DNA of 64,000 nucleotides from Saprospiraceae bacterium (GCA_020630435.1 JAHDBJ010000021.1:1-64000); one strand, 5' to 3'. Shown: positions 19,037 to 29,131, numbered from the stretch's first letter. Program-made: numbers and translations. Notes: a model not told the origin generated them from the sequence alone.

Positions 19037-19934
19037 ATATCTTAAAAAAGAAGAATATTAGTTGTTAAAAACTATAAATAGCAAAATTATAATAAAAAAA
19101 AGCATTTTATTATAATTTTTTTTTTCGTCAAATGTATCTGTTTAGTTTTATCCAAAATTATTTATCTATTGTATAAACAAAATACAACACAATAAACAAA
19201 AATCATTTTGACAAAAAAATTAAAAAAATATTATCAAAAAAAGGAAAAAGTATCAAAAGTTATCCATTTTGAATATTTTAAAAAAATTCATTTTGAACAT
19301 TGAATGTTTTTTTAAGTTTTTCTCCTATTATGGCATTTTTTGTAATTATCATATAAAATAATTAACTTTATTATAAAATTTTTATACAAAGGTATAATTT
19401 AATATAAAAAAGGAGATCCAAATAAATGAACCTCCCTATGGTTATGATTACAAACCAAACATTCGATTGCAGTATAAAAGTTTGCCGCTTTAGTCAAACA
19501 ATCGAACAATAGTATAAATCTACTAAAAAATTCTTACCCATAGAAGTTTATCCATTTTTTATTTCTCATTTTCGATATTATTCTGACATAACTTTCCAGC
19601 TAATTATTATCTAAAAAAATTTAATGTCTGATTAAATCATAAGGTCTCCTTTTCATCTTTTAATAATTTTATTTTGATAACTCAAAACTTCTTTAAAAAT
19701 GAAAAAGTCGTATTACAACGTAAAGCTTTTAAGAGCTTGTGGTTTATTTAATGATGAGAAGCCCAAAAAAAAATTCAAAAGTCCAAACTTAATTTCTATT
19801 TTATTTAAGGTAAATCCAAGAATTAGTTTTTTTTTCAAAAAACTCAACATATAAAAAATTTGAGCATATTAATTGAAATAATATCTATTTACTCTTTAGA
19901 TTATCTTCAAATAGTTTAAATTAAAACTAATAAA
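19037..19934. other. AT-rich intergenic region with a structured element
   Basis: About 900 bases of very AT-rich DNA lie between the HTH gene and a small membrane-protein ORF. At 19462-19506 an 8-bp inverted repeat (TTCGATTG/CAATCGAA) encloses a second short stem (GTTTG/CAAAC), with the related half-sites followed by GTATAAA. A 28-codon ORF starts at 19426 (MNLPMVMITNQ) and overlaps this element, so at most one of the two is likely to matter. A 51-codon ORF at 19699 is listed separately. No tRNA, rRNA or recombinase gene is visible. Confidence 0.4.
19699..19854 (+). CDS. Possible small basic protein (51 residues)
   Basis: An ATG-started ORF encodes a very basic peptide that starts MKKSYYNVKLLRACG and has a KPKKKFK patch. 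It has no homologue I recognise. It lies in the repeat-bounded segment, 80 bp before another small ORF on the same strand. In DNA this AT-rich an ORF of this length could occur by chance, so coding status is doubtful. Confidence 0.25.
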   Translation: MKKSYYNVKLLRACGLFNDEKPKKKFKSPNLISILFKVNPRISFFFKKLNI

Positions 19935-20129
19935 ATGGAAACAATAGTAGCAATTCTCATGGCAATTATTTTAGGGATCCTATTAGGAGTCAGTCATACA
20001 AATAATAATAATAGTAATAACACAAATTTTCTTTTATGGATTATTCTATTACTAATAATAGCCTATTTGATTACAGACCATCAACTCTTTTTTTCTATAA
20101 GAGATAATTATGATTTTTCAATCAAATAA
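19935..20129 (+). CDS. Small hydrophobic protein with two predicted membrane segments
   Basis: The ORF encodes 64 residues. Hydrophobic segments lie at about 4-20 (IVAILMAIILGILLGVS) and 32-47 (LLWIILLLIIAYLI), separated by an Asn-rich loop (NNNNSNNTN). Its TAA stop (20127-20129) is formed by the first three bases of the right copy of the 28-bp repeat, so the ORF ends exactly at the inferred boundary of the inserted segment. No family recognised. Small two-helix proteins occur among toxins, holins and membrane sensors, but nothing here points to one of these. Confidence 0.4.
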   Translation: METIVAILMAIILGILLGVSHTNNNNSNNTNFLLWIILLLIIAYLITDHQLFFSIRDNYDFSIK

Positions 20130-20154
20130 AAGGAGGAAAGTTTGTGAAGTTGTA
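20127..20154 (+). repeat. Right copy of the 28-bp direct repeat
   Basis: This copy is identical to 17766-17793. Read in the corresponding frame it would again encode KGGKFVKL followed by a stop (TAA instead of TAG). No long ORF enters it from upstream in that frame, so it is a stranded duplicate of the amidase gene's 3' end. Confidence 0.85.
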
Positions 20155-20174
20155 AAATACTACAAAACCCATAA

Positions 20175-20211
20175 ATAAAAAAGAGGCTGTCTCCTAAAAG
20201 AGACAGCCTCT
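20175..20211 (-). terminator. Rho-independent terminator (second in tandem)
   Basis: A perfect 12-bp stem (AGAGGCTGTCTC/GAGACAGCCTCT) with a 6-nt loop is followed on the minus strand by TTTTTTATTTAT. It backs up the stronger terminator at 20455-20498 for the operon coming from 31766. Before the proposed insertion it would also have stood directly behind the amidase gene. Confidence 0.7.
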
Positions 20212-20454
20212 ATACAGCTATTCCTAAAATAAAGTCTATCTCATATAGACTTGTACAAAAACAAAAATTTCCTATTAACCTCTCTTTTCTTTTTATTTTT
20301 ATCCTAAAAAATAAAAGTAGAGTGACAAAAAATTTATTAATACAAGTATAAGGGTATTACTAATAGAAAAAAACTTAAAATGTATAAACGCTCTTATTTG
20401 ATGTATATCTGCATAGTTTTATCTTTTCATATTTTTTCTAGGAGTAATAAACAT

Positions 20455-20498
20455 AAAAAATTGGTCTTGTTCTGTGGATGTAACAAGACCAATTTTTT
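20455..20498. terminator. Strong bidirectional terminator after the SprB-repeat gene
   Basis: A perfect 17-bp inverted repeat starts AAAAAATTGGTC, has a 10-nt loop and ends in six T residues on either strand. It lies 57 bp past the stop codon of the minus-strand SprB-repeat gene. Nothing else is seen in 20212-20454. Confidence 0.85.
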
Positions 20499-20555
20499 AG
20501 CTAAGAATTTGTTTAAACAAGCTTTAATTACAACGATTTATTTTCAAAAAATACT

Positions 20556-22766
20556 TTATTTTTGTCCTATATGCACAATTTTATGAGAAGATTGTTTTCC
20601 ACTACTATCCTTTACATTAATTTGATATATACCATCTGGCAAATTTTTATCTGGTGTAATCTGAATTAGATTTTTGGCACTGTCCACGATATGCTCTGCT
20701 TGATAAATGCGTTCATTTAAAACATTATAAATTTCTATCAATAAATTATCCTTCTGTGCTGATTGAATTTCAATATTTATCTGTTCCGTAAATGGGTTTG
20801 GATAAATGGATTGAACGATATTTAATGTTGTATTCGTTCCATCTGTTCTTAAAGCCCCCCTAGTATTTAAAACTTGAGATAAATTATCTTTCTTACCTGC
20901 ACAATTTTTAAATGAATTAAGTAGCTCATCTGTACCAGGATCATAGACTCCATTTCCATTTTCATCACAATAAATATATCGAACACCACACATACAATCA
21001 CACAATTCATCGTATTCAGCAACTATTTGATTCATATATATCCATTCACTTGGCAAGTCATGGGTTAAGGGTTCGAAATTATTCTCAGGCATAGCTCCAA
21101 ATTCACAAGTTCTTATTCTATTACACCAATACCAAGTTCCCATATATAGTGTTGCATCGTCAGGGTGAAATCCATCTTGAGTAGAACCACTATAAAGGGT
21201 TTCATTTAGGTCACCCGTATACCAGTTGAATGAATGCTCAGAGCCTGGACAAAAAATTTCAACTTCGCAATCATTATTATCGAATTTAAATTCCAAATCA
21301 TTTCTGAATTGTACTTGTGGTTGCATTACTTCATCTGTTGTTAAACAAACCAAATCTAAGTATTGACAAAAGTCTGGATTGGGTCGCAACTCCGTCTCTC
21401 CTTCTTCATATAAAGCAGTAACTTCTTCACCATTACAGAAGTATCGAATCCCACAATCATAGGTATTGGTTATCTCTTGAGTCGTCAAAGGATTGGAAGT
21501 TCCAATGGTAAAAGTACCTGATATTTCACATCCTTTATCATCCGTAATTGTATAGTTATAGGTTGTTGCAGCCATTTTTAAATTAATGTCTATGTAACTA
21601 TTGCTCTCATCAACTATTCCACTAATAATATTAATCGATCCAGGTAAATTAATTGAAACAGTATAAGGCGCTACACCTCCAGAGATTGTAAAAGATACAT
21701 CACCATGAAAAGGAGCATCTGGACAAGCATCTGTTATATCAAAATCTACACTCATTTCGTTAACTTCTCCAACAGTAAAACAAGCATCCGATAAACAATC
21801 ATAATGGTTCGTAATCGACACACAATAGGTTCCAGGAGCGAGATTATACCTATCTCTACTTGTATTTCCGTCAGACCATAAGTATTCCCAACCTAAATCA
21901 TTGCCACTTAACGTTTCCAAGACGATAGAACCATTATCAATATCTGGGCAACTTGGTTCTATATCTGCGGTGAAATCAGGATCAGATAAAGCATAAACAA
22001 ACATACTAATAGCTTTATAACAACCATTATTATCTGCAACGGTTACAGAATGAATTCCTGCTGTTGCATTTTCTACACTAGAACCATCTTCTCCTGCAAC
22101 GGTACTATTACTATTCCAATAATAAGTATAAGGAGGTGTTCCTCCTTCTACTGTAAGACTAATACTACCATTACCTGGTATTTGAGCACAAGAACTAGAT
22201 GCTGAATAAAAAATTTCTGGTCCATCACCAATATCAAAACATTCTGTACTATAGCATCCTGTATTTCCATCTGTTACGGTTAAACAATACTCTCCTATAG
22301 AAAGATTATCACGATGTTGAACTGTTGCTCCATCATTCCACAAATACTGAAAATTACCACCACCACTTGGATATACATGAATATATCCTAATGTAGGCGT
22401 AAAATAGGCATCATAACAAACACCTTGTTGTGAAGTGCCGATATTTATAGGTTGACAAACACTCACATAAGTATCTATAATTGTTTCACAATCTGTATAA
22501 TTATTATAAACACTTACTGTATAATTCCCAGCACATAACCCTTCTATATCTTCTTCAGTTGAAGTAAAACCGTTTGGTCCCTCCCACTGGAAACTAAAAG
22601 GACCAGCACTTCCATCAGCTATTATATCTATTGTCCCATCACATTCTCCAACATTACTTGGGGTGCTAGCATCTAATTCTATCTGAGCATCAATTGTAGA
22701 AGCTACTAACATTATTGAAAACAACATTAGATATACATTTAGATTACACATTCGAAATATTTTCAT
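20556..22766 (-). CDS. SprB-repeat protein with T9SS type A sorting domain
   Basis: The protein has 736 residues and a signal peptide ending STIDAQ. At least five SprB-like Ig-type repeats follow, recognisable by GGxxPYTYYWN or FQYLWNDG, a middle loop, GxYCLTVTD and pairs of Cys. A Cys-rich region (about 455-625) ends with a YCDENGNGVYDPGTDELL segment. A type A sorting domain closes it (SIYPNPFTEQ to KIVHIGQK). It should be exported by T9SS and anchored or released at the surface. SprB-type repeats are found in gliding adhesins. It is the last gene of the five-gene operon, 16 bp after the 331-residue protein gene, and could be a surface partner for the three proteases. Confidence 0.85.
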   Translation of the reverse strand: MKIFRMCNLNVYLMLFSIMLVASTIDAQIELDASTPSNVGECDGTIDIIADGSAGPFSFQWEGPNGFTSTEEDIEGLCAGNYTVSVYNNYTDCETIIDTYVSVCQPINIGTSQQGVCYDAYFTPTLGYIHVYPSGGGNFQYLWNDGATVQHRDNLSIGEYCLTVTDGNTGCYSTECFDIGDGPEIFYSASSSCAQIPGNGSISLTVEGGTPPYTYYWNSNSTVAGEDGSSVENATAGIHSVTVADNNGCYKAISMFVYALSDPDFTADIEPSCPDIDNGSIVLETLSGNDLGWEYLWSDGNTSRDRYNLAPGTYCVSITNHYDCLSDACFTVGEVNEMSVDFDITDACPDAPFHGDVSFTISGGVAPYTVSINLPGSINIISGIVDESNSYIDINLKMAATTYNYTITDDKGCEISGTFTIGTSNPLTTQEITNTYDCGIRYFCNGEEVTALYEEGETELRPNPDFCQYLDLVCLTTDEVMQPQVQFRNDLEFKFDNNDCEVEIFCPGSEHSFNWYTGDLNETLYSGSTQDGFHPDDATLYMGTWYWCNRIRTCEFGAMPENNFEPLTHDLPSEWIYMNQIVAEYDELCDCMCGVRYIYCDENGNGVYDPGTDELLNSFKNCAGKKDNLSQVLNTRGALRTDGTNTTLNIVQSIYPNPFTEQINIEIQSAQKDNLLIEIYNVLNERIYQAEHIVDSAKNLIQITPDKNLPDGIYQINVKDSSGKQSSHKIVHIGQK

Positions 22767-22782
22767 AATATTATTTTTTAAA

Positions 22783-23778
22783 CTAGTTATCAGTTGGTAC
22801 TTCTTTTTTATTACGAAATAGATTATCTAATTTTCGTCTTTCTTTCAGGTATTCTCTTTCCGTCAATAAGTTGTTCTTCATTTTTCTATATAGAATACTA
22901 TAGAATAAAGGCTTTAAATATTTTTGAAGAACTTTCGATTCTTGAATTTCTATCCCTTTAAGTAAATTGTGTGCTTTTTTAAAGTGTTCTTCTTTCGCCA
23001 TTTCTTGGGTATTTGCTTGATAGATTAAGTATTTTACAAGTTGTACTTTTGCCCAAGTCGCATATTTTGATTTTGGATACTTCTCAATGATAATATTTAG
23101 CTCTTCTACCATCTTTTTATTTCCATCTTTAAAAAGCCCCCAACTATCTCTTAAAATTGGATATTCATATACTAAATGTGGCACCGCACGAGTCTTTAGC
23201 CATTTTTGAGCTTTAGCTTGCTCCTTGTTTTGGGGTTTTAAATTTAAACTAAGTTCGTTAGATACAATTTGATTTTTTTTGTCCCCTATAAATGGATAAT
23301 AAACTGCTCTTATCCGATATTTTTTATACTGATTTAGTAAATAATTCGTAGAATTTGCATTACCTTTTGAAGCTAAATAGACAAAGTCTTTGGAAATAGA
23401 TTCTTTAGGCTTTAAATCATTTTTTTTAATTTTAGTGAACCCTTTATGAATACTTGAACTGTACTTAATGCGATAGCTAATATCAGAACCTTTAAGTTTG
23501 ATCCACTTTTTTTTCTTTGAGTCATAGAACTGCAACTCAGGTAATTGTTGTAGGGCAAAAGGTGTTTTTATCTGATAAGAAGCACTATCAGAATGATTTT
23601 CTAGGCTTATTTTGTAAAAAATCGGTTCAATATATGAGGATATAGGCTCATTTAGACTAAGACTCAATTTTACATCTGTGAGCAGATTTTCTATATCCTC
23701 TTGTGCGTAACTGCTCAAACAAGTTATTAATAAAAAAATATTCAGCAATGCCAATTTTATATTACTCGAATATGTCAT
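22783..23778 (-). CDS. Secreted protein of unknown function (331 residues)
   Basis: The signal peptide ends SSYAQ. Residues 30-190 look like an Ig-type beta-sandwich (LSLNEPISSYIEPIFYKISLENHS; then SNELSLNL near its end). The C-terminal part is helical and Lys-rich, with a TPR-like pattern (IIIEKYPKSKYATWAKVQLVKYL). No sorting domain or lipobox is seen, so the periplasm is the likely location. It sits between the third protease gene (42 bp upstream) and the SprB-repeat gene (16 bp downstream), which argues for a shared task, but no enzyme activity can be assigned. Confidence 0.6.
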   Translation of the reverse strand: MTYSSNIKLALLNIFLLITCLSSYAQEDIENLLTDVKLSLSLNEPISSYIEPIFYKISLENHSDSASYQIKTPFALQQLPELQFYDSKKKKWIKLKGSDISYRIKYSSSIHKGFTKIKKNDLKPKESISKDFVYLASKGNANSTNYLLNQYKKYRIRAVYYPFIGDKKNQIVSNELSLNLKPQNKEQAKAQKWLKTRAVPHLVYEYPILRDSWGLFKDGNKKMVEELNIIIEKYPKSKYATWAKVQLVKYLIYQANTQEMAKEEHFKKAHNLLKGIEIQESKVLQKYLKPLFYSILYRKMKNNLLTEREYLKERRKLDNLFRNKKEVPTDN

Positions 23779-23820
23779 ATTATCTTCTTTTAATTTTTTA
23801 AACTTTTTCTTTCTACACCA

Positions 23821-26457
23821 TTACTCCTGTCCTGGACTATTCATTCTTGACCGAATCAGATTGATATGTCGAGGGATGAAAGAATTTGGTTCAGCATTAT
23901 TAGCATCATTAGACCCCGATCTCATCAATCCTATATGTGGGTATTCTGATATTTGAGATCCAAAATCAAATACTCCATCTCCATCAGAATCTATCTCGTC
24001 TCCATGTGTAAGTCCAAATTGATGACCGATTTCATGGGCAACGGTATGAGGTTCAGATCTAACAGAAGGAAAATTTAGTATACCATCATGGTGTGTCTCT
24101 ACAAAATACATTGATAGATCTCCTCCTACTGATAAATTTTTATTATGTGCCTTTCCAAGTGTCAAGCCCAAAAGATAATCTTCACTATTGGGATCTCCAT
24201 CGACTTTAAAATCCCCCTGCCAACCTGACGAGATGTAAGCCACCCAAAAATATTGTGTCTCAATAGACTTAGATTCATGCACGGCATTGAGGTCAGTTTC
24301 AAAATCATTCGTATCAATTGAATAATTCTCTCTAAAAGGAAGTTTATTTACATTTCCACCATTTTCTGCTGATAATCCTCCTCCATCATTTACAGGAAGG
24401 ATATAGGCCTTACTAAAAGCCTTTATAGTAGTTGACAAATCGACATTATGTGGTAATGCATTTGCAGATTCTTCTTGATCATCATCCCTTACAACAATTG
24501 GTATATAGAGGTTATTTGTCAATAAGGTATTTTCATTTTCAATAGCCGTGATCATACTATTAATACCAATAATTGAATTTCCTATTCTAATAGTCCCTCC
24601 TAAGAACTCTGCTAAAGTTACTCCTCCAGATAGGTTTAACTCCCATCTATAATTGGTATTCACTTTCGTTATATTACCAAGGGTAGCTTGAATGACATAG
24701 CCCGCTTCGGGATGGGTGAGTTCGCATTTGAGTCCCGAAATACTTAATGGATTTATAAACGTAATACTAGTATTATCATTAGATTCGATATTTCCTGATG
24801 TAACAGATCCTGTATCTGTATTGCCTTCAAAATTTGTAACTCCAAAAATCACTTTCCCATTCTCAAAACGTCCCCCGATGCTTGGATCTACTAATGTGCT
24901 AGTCGGATTACTAAGGTCTGTATTTACTGTTATTTTCTTTATTTTTGTAGGGTCGTCAGTATCTAGTTTTAAATTTCTTGCATATGTAAAAATTTGCTGT
25001 GTATACATTCCATATTTAAAATTTAGCATCGACTCGCTTTCTATATGTAATAAGCGCCATACTGTAAGAACTGGCGAAGTATATTTTTTCGACTTTTGAA
25101 CTGTGCCTGCTTCAGGATCTTTTATATCAAAGCCATCTACTTTATCCTTATTCCTAAGGTTTTTTAAGAAATCATAATCTCCATTGGCGACTAGGCGGTA
25201 ATTATCTCCTGCAAATTGAGAAGTTTTAAACCAACGCTTGATGGATGATAAATTGGGATTAACAGCGATAGCGACTATACCATTAAGATCCTGACCATTT
25301 ATATAGCCAAACTTATAGGAATTTTCGCCTTTGGTGACAACTCCTCTGTTGTCATTTTCCCTAGTATAGGTTAGTCCTGTATTCCCTGAGTATTTTCCTT
25401 CGTTTGTAAAAATTAACGCTGTAGGATTATCATTCGGATCGATGAATTTAGTATCCTTGGAGGGATCATCTACATCTAAAGTTCTAACATATATTTTAGT
25501 TCTTCTTAAAAAGGGAACTGTAAGCGTAACTTTGAAGGAAACATAGTCTTTTGGCTTAGTAGGAGCTTCTTTACGTGCATCTGGAAATACACGATATCCC
25601 TTTAGCCCTCCTTCAGGAAAATTGGGATCGACATCCAAAAAATCAGACGTGTGATATGGATGAGCATAACCATTTTTATTTCCAAACCACTCTATTTTTT
25701 CTATACCAATAATTGTAATAGCTACTTTATCTGTACAAGATAATTCATCTTCTAGTGTAAGCAATTCAAGTACTGTGGCTTGTTGCTCAATATGAGGCTT
25801 TATGCCTTCTACCCATAATTCTCCTTTATATTGATTGCCATCTTCTTCTAATATAAGCGTAGTACCTAATTCATATAGATCTCCTTTAGATTCTTTTTTA
25901 AATATTCTAATATAATCCTTGCCTTCAAGAGCCTTGATAATTACACTTTCTTTACTTGAATTTATTTCTAATCGCATTAATTCGTCATCTCCTGTTTCGA
26001 CTATTTCACTCTCATTATCAAAATATTTATTCTCATCGTCATTGTCTAAATTGACAAAAGTTTGAGCGCCGATAGACTCTTCTTCTTCTTCTGAAATAGG
26101 TAGATATTCTTCATTATCATCAAAAGTTACTTTAGCATCATAAATTGTTAGATTCAACAACTCATCTATTACATTTACTTCAACCTCTTCTGTTGCAATA
26201 AGCTGCCCATCATTGTTTGTGACATTAAGGCGATAAGCTGTTGATTCTTCTGGACAAACTATCGCTGTGGAGGCTGTTGAAATTGTATTTGATGTATCAT
26301 CTATCCATTTATAACAGTAACCATCGATTGGATTTTTTCCTAATTCTACACAACCACCTCTACAAATTTTTTGGTTTGAACCTGTATAAACTTGACTGTA
26401 AATCAAAAACGGGGAGGTGAAAAATAAGATAAAAACTAAAATAGTTATGTATTTCAT
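23821..26457 (-). CDS. Secreted metzincin-type zinc metalloprotease, paralogue 3 of 3
   Basis: The protein has 878 residues and a signal peptide ending FLIYSQ. Residues 22-105 are a Cys-containing Ig-like domain (KICRGGCVELG...YCYKW). An acidic stretch (PISEEEEESIGAQ) follows at about 120-140, then a long beta-rich region with SQFAGDNYRLVANGD and VWRLLHIESESML. Near the C-terminus is the zinc site HEIGHQFGLTH (His808, Glu809, His812, His818). A DSDGDGVFDFG calcium-type loop and a Met-turn candidate (IGLMRSG) come after it. It ends RHINLIRSR plus PGQE, not in a T9SS sorting domain. It lies 31 bp after paralogue 2. The substrate is unknown. Confidence 0.8.
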   Translation of the reverse strand: MKYITILVFILFFTSPFLIYSQVYTGSNQKICRGGCVELGKNPIDGYCYKWIDDTSNTISTASTAIVCPEESTAYRLNVTNNDGQLIATEEVEVNVIDELLNLTIYDAKVTFDDNEEYLPISEEEEESIGAQTFVNLDNDDENKYFDNESEIVETGDDELMRLEINSSKESVIIKALEGKDYIRIFKKESKGDLYELGTTLILEEDGNQYKGELWVEGIKPHIEQQATVLELLTLEDELSCTDKVAITIIGIEKIEWFGNKNGYAHPYHTSDFLDVDPNFPEGGLKGYRVFPDARKEAPTKPKDYVSFKVTLTVPFLRRTKIYVRTLDVDDPSKDTKFIDPNDNPTALIFTNEGKYSGNTGLTYTRENDNRGVVTKGENSYKFGYINGQDLNGIVAIAVNPNLSSIKRWFKTSQFAGDNYRLVANGDYDFLKNLRNKDKVDGFDIKDPEAGTVQKSKKYTSPVLTVWRLLHIESESMLNFKYGMYTQQIFTYARNLKLDTDDPTKIKKITVNTDLSNPTSTLVDPSIGGRFENGKVIFGVTNFEGNTDTGSVTSGNIESNDNTSITFINPLSISGLKCELTHPEAGYVIQATLGNITKVNTNYRWELNLSGGVTLAEFLGGTIRIGNSIIGINSMITAIENENTLLTNNLYIPIVVRDDDQEESANALPHNVDLSTTIKAFSKAYILPVNDGGGLSAENGGNVNKLPFRENYSIDTNDFETDLNAVHESKSIETQYFWVAYISSGWQGDFKVDGDPNSEDYLLGLTLGKAHNKNLSVGGDLSMYFVETHHDGILNFPSVRSEPHTVAHEIGHQFGLTHGDEIDSDGDGVFDFGSQISEYPHIGLMRSGSNDANNAEPNSFIPRHINLIRSRMNSPGQE

Positions 26458-26488
26458 ATAATTCCCTTGTTTAAGTTGTAAATAAATA

Positions 26489-29131
26489 CTATTGCCCCGG
26501 ACCTAATCTCCTAGAACGAATTAAATTAATATGACGAGGGATAAAATAATCTATATCAACGCTGTTTAATTCATTTTTCCCACTTTTCATTAAGCCGATA
26601 TTAGGATACTCTAATATTGCAGGACCATAATCAGGTATTCCATCTCCATTATTATCTGCATCATCTCCGTGAGAAAGACCAAACTGATGACCAATTTCAT
26701 GGGCAATAACATTAGGCTCAGGCATTTTTTGTACTGAAGGACTGTTAAGCATATAATCATGTTGTGTTTCCATAAAAACCATAGATCCATTTCCACCAGA
26801 TTTTAATTCTTCATTATGGACAATAGAATAGGTAAGCCCGTTAAGAAAAGTTTCTTGATTATTATCTCCATCAGCTAAAAAATGATCTTGCCAACCAGAA
26901 GAAATATAAGCTATCCAGAAAAATGGAGTTTCCTTTGTTTTAGAATGATGAAAGTTATTTATATCATTATTAAAATCAATCCCATTAGAATCGTAATTTT
27001 CTTTAAAAGACAGTTCATTTACATTCCCTCCTTCTTCTTCTGTTAATCCTCCACCATCGTTAACAGGCAACACATATGCTTTACCAAAAGCACTAATTGT
27101 TATAGAGAGATCTAATTGATGTGGTAATATATTTGCAGTCGGACTTCTATCATCATCTCTTACAACAATAGGGATATACACCTCTTCTGTCAATGCCATA
27201 TTTGGCTCTTCTATTGAATTTATGATAGTACTAACACCCAAGTCTCCAATTTTTATTGAACCTCCTAAATAGGGTTCTAGGGTTATCTCTTCAGGAAGAC
27301 TCAAGTCCCATTTATAATCATTATTTATTTTCGTTAAGTTATTGATAGTAGCTTGGAGGATACTACCATCGATTGGATTTGTTATTTCGCAGGCAAGCCC
27401 TTGTATACTTTGAGGATTTTTAAATTTAATATTATATTCTTGATTTTCTTCTATCAGTCCTGATGTTATGGAACCTGCATCTATGCTACCATTTGTACTC
27501 GTTACACCAAAGTGTACATATCCATTTTCAAAACGCCCTCCAACACTTGGATCTAATAAAGAGCCTGTGGGATTAGTAAGGTCTACATCTACAGAAATTT
27601 CTTCAATTTTAGTAGGATCTGTATTAGCTGATTTAAAATCTGTTATATAAGTAAATATTTGTTGTGTATATAGTTCATATTTGAAATTTAGCATTGATTC
27701 GCTTTCTATATGTAATAATCTCCAAACTGTAAGTACTGGTGAGGTATATTTTTCCCATTCCTGTACAATACCTGCTTTGGGATCTTTTATGTCTAGACCA
27801 TCTACTTTATCTCTATTTCTAAGATTTTTTAAAAAATCATAGTCTCCATTTGCTACAAGTCGATAATTATCACCTGCATAATGAGAAACTTTGAATACTA
27901 GATGTATATTTGACATATTAGGAGAAATTAGCACGGTAGCAATTCCATTTAAATCTTGTCCGTTGATATATCCAAACTTATATGATTGTTTCCCAACATT
28001 AATCAATCCTCTATTGTCATTTTCTTTAGTGTATGTCAGTCCTGCTTTCCCTGAATATTTACCTTCACTAGAAAGGATTAGAGATAAAGGATGATCGTTA
28101 GGGTCTATAAATTCTGTATCCTCTGATGGATCATCAACATCTAACGTTCTAACATAGAAGATTCCTTTTCTTACAAAAGGAACACTAAGAGTGATATAAC
28201 AAAAAACAACATCTCTAGGCTTAAGCGTATTTTTTGTCCTTGCTCCTGGAAAAACACGATAACCTTTTAATGTACCTGCTGGAAAATTTGGATCAATATC
28301 TAAAACTTTAGCTTCATGATTTGGTGGAGTAAACCCATTGTAATTGCCCAGCCATTCTAGGCTTTCTATTCCTACTATAGTTATCGCAACCCGTTCTCCA
28401 CAAGCTAATTCATCCTCCGTAGCAATCAATTCAAGTATAGTAGCTTTTTGTACTGTATGTGCTTCTATACCTTCTACCCATAGCTCTCCTTTATAAAGTC
28501 CTCCATCTTGCTCTAGCTCTATTTCTGTACCTAATGTATATTCTTCACCTTTAGTCTCTTTTTTAAACACTTTAATATATTCTTCACCTTCAATGGCATC
28601 TACTATTACACTTTTTTTGCTTGAACTTATTTCTAGTTTTATTAATTCATCATCTTCCGTTTCAACCATTTCGCTTTCATTATCAAAATATTTGTTCTCA
28701 TCATCATTGTCTAAATTGACAAAAGTTTGAGCACCAATTGATTCCTCTTCTTCTTCACTTACAGGCAAGTATTCCTGATTATTTATAAAAAAAACTTTGG
28801 CATCATAAATTGTTAGATTTAAAACTTCATTTATAACGGTTACATTGACTTCTTCTTCGGCTATAAGTTGTCCATTACCATCTGTTATATTGAGAAGATA
28901 TAATTCCGATACCTCTGGGCAGGCTGTAAGAGTAGAAGAAGTTGAAAGTGTTTCTCCCGCCTTATTTGTCCATTTATAACAATAATCTTCATCAGAATCA
29001 TATCCTAAGACTACACACCCCCCTTTACATATTTCCTGATCTGGTCCTGTATATTCTTGAGCATACATTGAATTTATAAAAACGAAAAAGAGAATGGGAA
29101 TAATAATAGTTATCTGTTTCATGTTATTCAT
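26489..29131 (-). CDS. Secreted metzincin-type zinc metalloprotease, paralogue 2 of 3
   Basis: The protein has 880 residues with a signal peptide ending SMYAQ and the same domain order as its two neighbours. The zinc site is HEIGHQFGLSH (His811, Glu812, His815, His821), followed by DNNGDGIPDYG and IGLMKSG. The region around SEEEEESIGAQTFVNLDN is almost identical in all three copies, while the loops upstream of the zinc site differ, so substrate range may have diverged. An alternative ATG at 29122 would shorten the leader by three residues. It starts 25 bp after paralogue 1 and is co-transcribed with it by spacing. Confidence 0.8.
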   Translation of the reverse strand: MNNMKQITIIIPILFFVFINSMYAQEYTGPDQEICKGGCVVLGYDSDEDYCYKWTNKAGETLSTSSTLTACPEVSELYLLNITDGNGQLIAEEEVNVTVINEVLNLTIYDAKVFFINNQEYLPVSEEEEESIGAQTFVNLDNDDENKYFDNESEMVETEDDELIKLEISSSKKSVIVDAIEGEEYIKVFKKETKGEEYTLGTEIELEQDGGLYKGELWVEGIEAHTVQKATILELIATEDELACGERVAITIVGIESLEWLGNYNGFTPPNHEAKVLDIDPNFPAGTLKGYRVFPGARTKNTLKPRDVVFCYITLSVPFVRKGIFYVRTLDVDDPSEDTEFIDPNDHPLSLILSSEGKYSGKAGLTYTKENDNRGLINVGKQSYKFGYINGQDLNGIATVLISPNMSNIHLVFKVSHYAGDNYRLVANGDYDFLKNLRNRDKVDGLDIKDPKAGIVQEWEKYTSPVLTVWRLLHIESESMLNFKYELYTQQIFTYITDFKSANTDPTKIEEISVDVDLTNPTGSLLDPSVGGRFENGYVHFGVTSTNGSIDAGSITSGLIEENQEYNIKFKNPQSIQGLACEITNPIDGSILQATINNLTKINNDYKWDLSLPEEITLEPYLGGSIKIGDLGVSTIINSIEEPNMALTEEVYIPIVVRDDDRSPTANILPHQLDLSITISAFGKAYVLPVNDGGGLTEEEGGNVNELSFKENYDSNGIDFNNDINNFHHSKTKETPFFWIAYISSGWQDHFLADGDNNQETFLNGLTYSIVHNEELKSGGNGSMVFMETQHDYMLNSPSVQKMPEPNVIAHEIGHQFGLSHGDDADNNGDGIPDYGPAILEYPNIGLMKSGKNELNSVDIDYFIPRHINLIRSRRLGPGQ

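Noticed and set aside
19037-19934. CRISPR array or tRNA in the AT-rich region
   Set aside because: No regularly spaced repeats and no cloverleaf-like sequence were seen.
20380-20586. 68-codon plus-strand ORF
   Set aside because: It runs through the 17-bp terminator and into the opposite SprB-repeat gene, and its product looks like no known protein.
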